From the NCBI GenBank assembly GCA_963848375.1, contig CAWKDK010000023.1, positions 1 through 64,000 on the forward strand: a DNA stretch of 64,000 nucleotides. Reading direction: 5' to 3'. Position 1 is the stretch's first letter. Every line of letters begins with the position of its first letter. A program made the translations under genes and the position numbers. The stretch comes from JAJPJE01 sp963848375. Lineage in GTDB: Bacteria; Acidobacteriota; Terriglobia; Terriglobales; Acidobacteriaceae. The notes below the pieces were generated by a model. It was not told the DNA's origin. It searched no databases and worked only from the letters and a program-made list of their open reading frames with translations. Below, piece by piece: positions 58,001 through 64,000 of the stretch.

Positions 58001-59568
58001 ATCTCACCGTGCCGGAGCTGGCTTCGCAGACACTTCGCTCGCTGGAAACCATGGAGAAGCTGGAGCGCACTCACGGGCATTTTCTGAACTGGTATGACAC
58101 GCATACGCTTCAGCCGTTAGTGCCGAAATTCGTCTCCTCGGTGGACAGCGGCAACCTGGTAGCTTCGTTGTGGACACTGCAGCAAGGCTGTCTGCAGCGC
58201 TTGCGGGAGCCGCTGCTGCAAGCGGCGTTGACCGATGGCATTGAAGACGTTATCAACGCGCTCCAGGAGTTGCGCGCTTGTCCTAACAAGAGCCTGCGCA
58301 AATTGCGGCGAACCCTGCAAGAGGGAGCGGTGCACTTCGCGTTTTCGATTGACGACGGATTCCTTGAGGATGTGGAGAAGTCGACTGCACAAGCTAAGCG
58401 CGCCAAAGACGCGAGTTGGCTGGCGGCGGAACTGCGTTCACGCATAGCTGCTATTCGCGAGACAGTGCGGTCGCTGACACCATGGTTGCTGCCAGAGTTC
58501 GACAGTCTCCGTGGAGACGCGTCGGTCGGTTTGGCTAATCAGGAGACGCCAGTCCTCGAAAGTTTGCCGGAGTTTGTCGACCGACTCGATGCGCGCATGC
58601 GCATGGGCCTGTTCCGCTCCGCGAACTCCGGAGAAATTCCCGCCGGTTATCACCAGCTGATGGCGTTGCTGCCACAGGCTCACACGAACCTGGTTCAGTT
58701 AATCGCCGATCTGCAATCGATAGCGGACGCAGCTGGAAACCTCGCGAACGGAATGGACTTTGCATTCCTGCTCGATCCGCGGCGCAAATTGCTCTCAGTC
58801 GGATACGATGCCGGACTTCAAAAGTTGCATTCCGCGTGTTACGACCTGCTGGCCTCGGAGTCGCGCATTGCTGCGTTCGTTGGGATCGTGAAAGAAGATA
58901 TCCCGCAGGAAAGCTGGTTCCTGTTGGGACGAGCGCACACAGTGGAGGCCGGTCGTCCCGTGTTGGTTTCCTGGACAGGCACGATGTTCGAATACCTGAT
59001 GCCGCCGATTTGGATGCGATCGTATCCGAACACCCTACTGGAGCGTTCGCGTTCGGCGGCCGTTCGCGCGCAACAGGCGTTTGCAACGCGCAAGGGCGTG
59101 CCCTGGGGAATCTCCGAGTCCGCGTACTTCGATATGGACGAAGCTGGAAACTACCAATATCACGCCTTCGGATTATCGGGTCTGGCGGTGCACAAGGACG
59201 AGAAGCGAGCGCTGGTGATCTCGCCGTACTCCACGGTGTTGGCATTAGGAGTGGTCGGATCGGAAGCAGTCAAGAACCTTCGCCGCATTCACCGCGAGGG
59301 ATGGTGCGGGTCGTATGGCTTCTACGAAGCGGCCGACTTTACTCCGTCCGTGCGCACTTCACGCTGGCGCCGTTATGAACTTGTAAAGTGCTGGATGGCC
59401 CATCATCAGGGCATGTCTCTGCTTTCTCTGACGAACTTTCTGCATGGAGGCATCGTGCAAAGCTGGTTCCATGCGGATCCCAGAGTTCAAGCCAGCGAAT
59501 TGCTGCTGCATGAAAAACCAGTCGCGCATGTCCGCACCATGCGTAACGCGCTAGGGATGTCAGCCTAA
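55074..59568 (+). CDS. Cyclic beta-1,2-glucan synthase-like protein without the phosphorylase domain, frameshifted
   Basis: Removing one G of GGG at 56880-56882 joins two frames (NIYSGQTGFDIYTHATSDVY) into about 1497 residues. Membrane helices and a GT84 glycosyltransferase region lie at about 330-850: VRYVITLDSDTELPRG (DxD-type) and RKHRWLRGDWQ. A glycoamylase-type domain follows (about 1100-1497, GH189 region of cyclic glucan synthases): GVPWGISESAYF, LVKCWMAHHQGMSLLSLTNF. Full enzymes (NdvB/ChvB/Cgs) are about 2800 residues and end in a GH94 phosphorylase domain; this one stops right after the glycoamylase domain. It would polymerise, and perhaps cyclise, beta-1,2-glucan. Confidence 0.82.
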
Positions 59569-59616
59569 GCAGAAAACAGTTTCGAAGCGCCTGTCGTTCG
59601 ATACAATACGCGTCGG

Positions 59617-60003
59617 GTGAGCACGATGTTCTATCTATTGAAGACTGAATCTTCCGTATATTCCTTTGCAGATTTGCAGCGCGAAGGAACGACTGTTTGG
59701 GACGGCGTCACCAATCCTGCGGCTCTAAAAAACTTGCGTGAAATGAAGCCCGGCAGCCACGCGGTGATCTATCACACCGGCGATGAACGCACTGCGGTCG
59801 GCACGGCAAGCATCGTCTCGGTCGATGGCTCGAATCCCAAGAATCCCGTGGTGAAGATCAAAGCAGGGAAGCCGATCGCGCATCCGAAACACCTCGACGA
59901 GATCAAAGCGAACAAGCTGTTCCAGGATTCGCCCTTAGTACGACAGGGAAGACTGTCGGTGGTGCCGTTGAGCGAGGCGCAGTACAAGTTTCTGACTGAG
60001 TAA
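59617..60003 (+). CDS. EVE domain protein
   Basis: A 128-residue protein made of one EVE (PUA-like) domain: FYLLKTESSVYSFADLQREG, the central WDGVTNPAALKNLREMKPG, and HTGDERTAVGTASI. EVE domains bind modified bases or nucleotides in RNA/DNA; THYN1 is the human relative. The start is GTG 59617 or ATG 59626. It lies 48 bases after the glucan synthase and is probably an independent unit. Confidence 0.9.
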   Translation: MSTMFYLLKTESSVYSFADLQREGTTVWDGVTNPAALKNLREMKPGSHAVIYHTGDERTAVGTASIVSVDGSNPKNPVVKIKAGKPIAHPKHLDEIKANKLFQDSPLVRQGRLSVVPLSEAQYKFLTE

Positions 60004-60038
60004 ACTTCGACGCAGTTCCGATCTCGCTCCCAGCAGAA

Positions 60039-60890
60039 CTACTGCGCAGGCGCCGCTTTCGGAGGCGGCTCTTTAATCTTCGACACCGCCTGCTTCATCT
60101 GATCGAACTTTCCGGTTTGAAATCCATATTTTTGCGCTGGCATTCGTTGCGCTTCTTCCTGGATCGCTCGATTACGATTTTCCGGATTTGGATGGTCCGA
60201 TAAAAACTGCGGAGCGTTTTGTCCCCCTTGTGCTGAAAGCTTTTCGAAGAAGGCTGCCATCTGCATCGGATCGTAACCGGCTTCGGCCATCAGGTGCGCA
60301 CCAGTGATATCGGCCTGCGATTCTGCGGTTCGAGAGAACTTCAGCAGTACACTATTCGCTCCCAACCCGATGCCCAACTGCGCGAGCTGTCCCATCATGC
60401 TGCTCCCAGTCATTTGCGATCCCAGCAGCGCAGGAAGCTGTATGAGGTTCTGCTTGGACGCCTGATTCGTGCCGTGGCGAAGAATCACGTGCGACATTTC
60501 GTGTCCCATCACGCCGGCGAGTTGCGCTTCATTGTCGACAGCCTTGAGCAAGCCGGTGTTGATGAACATCGGCCCGCCGGGGAGAGCGAACGCGTTGATC
60601 GAGGGATCGGCGACAACTTCGAAGGTAAATGGGAAGCCGCTTGCTTGCGCCTCCTGTGAAGCCGCCAGACGTTTGCCGATCTCACTCACATAGTTCTTCA
60701 GAAATGGGTCGTTCACGATCGTCATCTGCTTGCGCACCTGCGCGGCCGATTCTTGCCCAAGCTGCACGTCCTGTTCTTTGGAAAAGAGATTGAAGCCAGG
60801 CTTGAACCGGGTCGGACCTTCAGGGCTTTGAGCGTAGAGTAAAGTGCCGAGCAACAACAAAGCGGGGAGAAGGCGAGAGATTCTAGGCAT
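60039..60890 (-). CDS. M48-family exported metalloprotease
   Basis: A 283-residue protein with a signal peptide (RLLPALLLLGTLLYAQ). The zinc motif GHEMSHVILRHGTNQ (HExxH) lies near residue 130, and the third ligand Glu is in RTAESQADITGAHLM. It resembles the BepA/LoiP group that checks outer-membrane proteins in the periplasm, but lacks a TPR tail. The Pro-rich C-terminus (KEPPPKAAPAQ) may be flexible. Divergent from the OPT gene's terminator. Confidence 0.92.
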   Translation of the reverse strand: MPRISRLLPALLLLGTLLYAQSPEGPTRFKPGFNLFSKEQDVQLGQESAAQVRKQMTIVNDPFLKNYVSEIGKRLAASQEAQASGFPFTFEVVADPSINAFALPGGPMFINTGLLKAVDNEAQLAGVMGHEMSHVILRHGTNQASKQNLIQLPALLGSQMTGSSMMGQLAQLGIGLGANSVLLKFSRTAESQADITGAHLMAEAGYDPMQMAAFFEKLSAQGGQNAPQFLSDHPNPENRNRAIQEEAQRMPAQKYGFQTGKFDQMKQAVSKIKEPPPKAAPAQ

Positions 60891-60974
60891 GATTGCACCC
60901 CGTCGGGCGTTCCTTGGAAGACATCATGTTTCCAAAGGGAACGATGCAGAGTCAAGCAGCGGAAGTTGTAAATG

Positions 60975-60998
60975 AAAAAACCCGCTCAAGGGAGCGGG
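60975..60998 (-). terminator. Rho-independent terminator of the OPT gene
   Basis: On the minus strand the hairpin CCCGCTC-CCTT-GAGCGGG (60981-60998) is followed by a run of six T (60975-60980). It lies about 25 bases after the OPT transporter stop. Stem, loop and T tract are all classical. Confidence 0.85.
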
Positions 60999-61023
60999 CT
61001 TAAGTGAAATGAGTTGCGGCTTT

Positions 61024-63066
61024 CTACATGATCGCCGTCGGGGGCGCCGGCTCATCAGGACGGCCGGCGTTCGCCAGCGGAAGTCGAATCATCAGGATCG
61101 CGATCAGAATGAAGACCGCAAGCCCGATGAAGTCGGACGGCTTCTGAAAGATCACTGGCAGAATCGCGTGTCCCTTGCTCTTTTCGAGCGCGCGGAACCC
61201 GGCCACGACTAGCCCGCACAGCGCCTCGCCTGCGATCAAGCCGGATGCAGTAAGCACCCCAGCATTTTCGATGCGAGCTTTTTGTGCGTCGTTGAAGTCG
61301 CGGCGGTCACGGAGTTTATCGGTGAACCAACGGAAGAGGCCGCCAACAAAGATGGCGAAGGTGGTCTCCAGAGGCAAGTACATGCCGACAGAGAACAGCA
61401 TGGGGCTGCGCACTTCGATCAGGATCAGCCCGAATCCCATGCAGATTCCGACAATCACCAGCGGCCACGCCATATTCCCGCCGACTATGCCTTGTGCGAG
61501 CGAAGCCATAAGTCCGGCCTGCGGAGCTGAAAGCTGTGGGCTACCGAAGGTATATGCCTGGTGCAGAAGCATCAAGAAGGGGAAGAGAACGAGGCTCGAA
61601 ATTCCGACGCCGAGCAGATCGCCAATCTGCATGCGCGCGGGAGTTCCGCCAAGGATATGGCCGACCTTCAGGTCCTGAAGCATTTCACCAGCGACAGCCG
61701 ATGAGACGCACACGACAGCGGCGACTCCAAGTACGGCGCCGATTCCAGTGGATCCACGCAGTCCCATCGCGACCATTAAGAGCGCGGCGACGATCAACGT
61801 ACACAGCGTAAGTCCGGAAATCGGATTATTCGACGACCCGATCATTCCCACGAGATTTCCCGACACCGCCGCAAAGAAGAATCCGAGAACGATCATTACG
61901 ATCGCAGCGACAATGGCGGCTCCAATCACTCCCGTGAAATACATGTACAGCGCAACCATGCAGATGAAAACGGCCGCCAAACCGGTGAAGACAACCTTGC
62001 TGCTCAGATCGCGTTCGGTACGATCGCCAGTTTCATGCGAAACCGCCGAGCGCTTCAAATCGGCAACAGCGCGTTTGATTCCGATGCCGAGACTCTTGCG
62101 CATGCGGAAGAGAGTGAAACTCGCGCCGACGAGCATTCCTCCCACCGCGATCGGCCGAACGATGGAATACCAAATCGCAAATGCGGCCGCGGCCCAGCCT
62201 TCTTCACCAGCACCGCCCGGCATAGAACTGGCGAGTTGCGGTCCCATAAAAAAGATGAGGAGGGGAACAAGCAAGCCCCAGGCAAAAACGCCGCCGGCGA
62301 AGTTCAGTGCTCCGAGACGAGGTCCGATAATGTAGCCGACACCGAGGTATGCGGGGCTGATTGCCGGCGCAGAAAATGTCGTCATGCCTCCGGCCGCCAC
62401 GGTTGGCGCACCCGCGGCTTTGGTCAGTTTAAGAGAGCTAACTCCAAAATTGCCGACCTTGAGCAGGAAGTCACGGCTCGCGTTGAAGAGTTTGAGCGAT
62501 CCCAAAAAGAAGACGACGGCTCCGATGCCCATGTTGGCGAATAGCAGTTTCGCGGCACCTGCTCCGCGCTGACCCGCTTTGTGAATTTCCGAAGCGGCTA
62601 CCGATTCCGGGAAAGGCAGCTCAGGGTCTTCGACCATCACGCGCCGCAACAACGTAACGAAGAGGATTCCGAGGGTGCCACCAACGGCCATCAGTGCGAT
62701 CGACTTCCAGTAGCCGTGGGCCATATCGAATTCAGGCCATACGCCTGCGAGCACGAACGCAGGGATGGTGAAGACAGCGCCGGCAGCGACGGACTCTCCG
62801 ATGGATCCGATCGTACGAGCGATGTTCTCTTCAAGGAGAGAGCCCTTCAGCAGACGAAGTATCGCCATGCTGATAACCGCCGCAGGATATGTAGCCGCGA
62901 TCGTCATGCCCGCGCGAAGGCCAAGGTAAAGGTTGGCGGCGCCAAGAACAACCGTCAGACACATGCCAAGGATCACCGCGCGAAGAGTGAATTCGCGCAT
63001 TTGCATGCTGGCCGGAACGTAAGGTTTGAATTTAGTAGGAACAGGTGTTTGGGTTTGAGTGCTCAT
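61024..63066 (-). CDS. OPT family oligopeptide transporter
   Basis: A 680-residue multipass protein (about 14-16 membrane helices) of the OPT superfamily. Conserved features are GAANLYLGLRAGMTIAATYP near the N-terminus, EDPELPFPESVAASEIHKAG and GMIGSSNNPISGLTLCTLIV. Bacterial members are predicted to import peptides or metal chelates. A strong terminator follows it. Confidence 0.93.
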   Translation of the reverse strand: MSTQTQTPVPTKFKPYVPASMQMREFTLRAVILGMCLTVVLGAANLYLGLRAGMTIAATYPAAVISMAILRLLKGSLLEENIARTIGSIGESVAAGAVFTIPAFVLAGVWPEFDMAHGYWKSIALMAVGGTLGILFVTLLRRVMVEDPELPFPESVAASEIHKAGQRGAGAAKLLFANMGIGAVVFFLGSLKLFNASRDFLLKVGNFGVSSLKLTKAAGAPTVAAGGMTTFSAPAISPAYLGVGYIIGPRLGALNFAGGVFAWGLLVPLLIFFMGPQLASSMPGGAGEEGWAAAAFAIWYSIVRPIAVGGMLVGASFTLFRMRKSLGIGIKRAVADLKRSAVSHETGDRTERDLSSKVVFTGLAAVFICMVALYMYFTGVIGAAIVAAIVMIVLGFFFAAVSGNLVGMIGSSNNPISGLTLCTLIVAALLMVAMGLRGSTGIGAVLGVAAVVCVSSAVAGEMLQDLKVGHILGGTPARMQIGDLLGVGISSLVLFPFLMLLHQAYTFGSPQLSAPQAGLMASLAQGIVGGNMAWPLVIVGICMGFGLILIEVRSPMLFSVGMYLPLETTFAIFVGGLFRWFTDKLRDRRDFNDAQKARIENAGVLTASGLIAGEALCGLVVAGFRALEKSKGHAILPVIFQKPSDFIGLAVFILIAILMIRLPLANAGRPDEPAPPTAIM

Positions 63067-63305
63067 TCAGAGTCCTCTCGAAAGATTCGAGTTCCGAAAT
63101 AGCCCAGGGTTGTGGCTTTGAACTCCGGGCGAATGAAGCCGCGAAAGTGTCGCACGCGCATGGCTTGCGAGACAAGTACAAGTGCCAGCAACTGGAACTG
63201 CGTGTTGGGCAGCGTGCAACCTCGGATGATTGTTAACGGAATTTTACCCGTATTCGAGATTCCCTGCTGAGTAACAGTTTTGCACCGGAAATGTAGCACA
63301 GGTGA

Positions 63306-63335
63306 TTGCGCTCAGTTCCGGAACGCGGCTATACT
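63306..63335 (+). promoter_or_regulatory. Candidate sigma-70 promoter for comF
   Basis: TTGCGC (63306-63311) and TATACT (63330-63335) are spaced 18 bases apart, both close to consensus. The transcript would start near 63342 and read into the comF frame. Confidence 0.45.
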
Positions 63336-63435
63336 GGGCAAGGATCATGATGCTTCCTGCATGGGGCGGGAGGCGAGCGTCAGGAGGGTCGTCTTCAGCA
63401 GTATCGGTGACCTAAATCCGGTCCAGGGTGACAGC

Positions 63436-64000
63436 ATGCGAAGCATGCCGCCCGGGAAGGCGCGAATCGAGCCGCTTCCTCCAGATAGCCGAGAGGGAAG
63501 GCAGCCGGACCAGCGCTTGCAGGGACTAGGAAGAAGCGCCCTGCTTGTTTCCAGCCTTCGCTACACCGCATCCAGCCTGTTCAGCGTTTTATTTCCTTCC
63601 GATTGCCGCATCTGTTCTCTCCCACTCACAAACATTTCCAGATTGCCAGTTTGTCCCGAATGCCTGGAAGCGATCATCCGCTCCGGCGGACTGACATGTT
63701 CTATCTGCGGCGAGAGGATGTTTGGGTTCGGACCGAACTCGAATGAGCAACTTTGCGGAGAATGCCTGAAGGAGCATCCGGCCTTCGAAAAGGCCTCGGC
63801 GTATGGCAGCTATGATGGCGGCCTGCGCGAGCTGATTCATCTTCTGAAATATGATCGCGTGCGCTCTGCGGCGACGGTGCTGGGAAGAATGCTCGCCGAA
63901 GCCATAGCGGATCTGCGACCGCATTTCGTGCCGAGTGGAACACTTCTGATCCCGGTTCCTCTGCACTCCAGTAAATTGCGATCGCGTGGTTTCAATCAGT
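63436..64000 (+). CDS. comF: ComF family protein, cut by the window end
   Basis: The frame carries the ComF N-terminus: LFPSDCRICSLPL, PVCPECLEAI, TCSICGERM and LCGECLKEHP (CxxC zinc sites), then the phosphoribosyltransferase region YDGGLRELIHLLKYDRVRSA and IPVPLHSSKLRSRGFN at the end of the window. ComF works in DNA uptake. The start is uncertain: ATG 63436 has AGGGTG before it and is used here; ATG 63361 or 63445 are in frame, and the first 45 or so residues are unlike ComF. The 3' end lies beyond 64000. Confidence 0.8.
   Translation, partial: MRSMPPGKARIEPLPPDSREGRQPDQRLQGLGRSALLVSSLRYTASSLFSVLFPSDCRICSLPLTNISRLPVCPECLEAIIRSGGLTCSICGERMFGFGPNSNEQLCGECLKEHPAFEKASAYGSYDGGLRELIHLLKYDRVRSAATVLGRMLAEAIADLRPHFVPSGTLLIPVPLHSSKLRSRGFNQ

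Noticed and set aside
63348..63600. A riboswitch or structured RNA before comF
   Set aside because: No conserved core of cobalamin, TPP, SAM, c-di-GMP or SRP/RNase P RNA could be matched.

Overview
The window looks like a chromosomal segment of an Acidobacteriota bacterium, probably Terriglobia (Koribacter/Acidobacteriaceae-like). The grounds are two very long TonB-dependent receptors with N-terminal carboxypeptidase-regulatory-like domains, a UPF0182 membrane protein, many secreted TPR proteins, abundant carbohydrate enzymes, and moderately GC-rich DNA with degenerate heptanucleotide repeats between genes. No rRNA, complete tRNA, insertion sequence or CRISPR array was seen. This assignment rests on family recognition from memory, not on a search.

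Layout. 1-5.3 kb: a frameshifted (alpha/alpha)6-barrel glycosidase-like gene facing a 1153-residue TonB receptor that has a perfect 16-bp LacI-type palindrome upstream. 5.8-10.1 kb: a secreted TPR protein, an OmpA-like protein and two membrane proteins. 10.1-13.6 kb: an Mla/Mce lipid-transport operon (STAS-MlaE fusion, MlaF, MlaD, lipoprotein). 14.1-14.8 kb: a tRNA-Val(GAC) 3' half beside an N-truncated tyrosine recombinase, an integration scar. 14.8-19.4 kb: a tight run of secreted proteins of unknown function ending in a CsgG-like protein and a small membrane protein. 19.4-23.6 kb: an ECF sigma / zinc-finger anti-sigma with TPR / secreted CHAT protease operon. 23.8-30.3 kb: UPF0182 and a coupled pair of signal-peptide-bearing TldD/TldE-like genes. 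30.6-35.2 kb: tal-pgi-gnd-pgl, sugar-phosphate metabolism without zwf. 35.2-44.4 kb: GH3 glycosidase, pirin, MalQ, a Cys-rich secreted protein, YbaK-GalK. 44.4-48.7 kb: PilZ, MATE, FucP-type sugar transporter, YkgJ-type protein, a tiny zinc-binding protein. 48.9-59.6 kb: a TonB receptor, a GH144/glycoamylase-family enzyme, an ABC exporter and a short cyclic-beta-1,2-glucan-synthase-like protein, together a candidate beta-1,2-glucan module. 59.6-64 kb: EVE protein, M48 protease, OPT transporter and a ComF gene cut by the window end.

The most important caution for a reader is that at least seven genes, several of them conserved enzymes, carry exactly one extra base in a short homopolymer (near 103, 14855, 17092, 27834, 30048, 32435 and 56880). 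Removing one base in each case restores a full-length family protein. All shifts go the same way, which points to sequence error rather than decay. These genes are annotated here as single genes.

How the genes work together. Much of the window concerns capture, breakdown and use of sugars: two receptors, GH3, MalQ, GalK, a FucP-type importer, and pgi/gnd/pgl/tal feeding central metabolism. The rest is mostly envelope biology: lipid trafficking, OmpA, periplasmic proteases, and a beta-1,2-glucan synthase-like protein with its neighbours.
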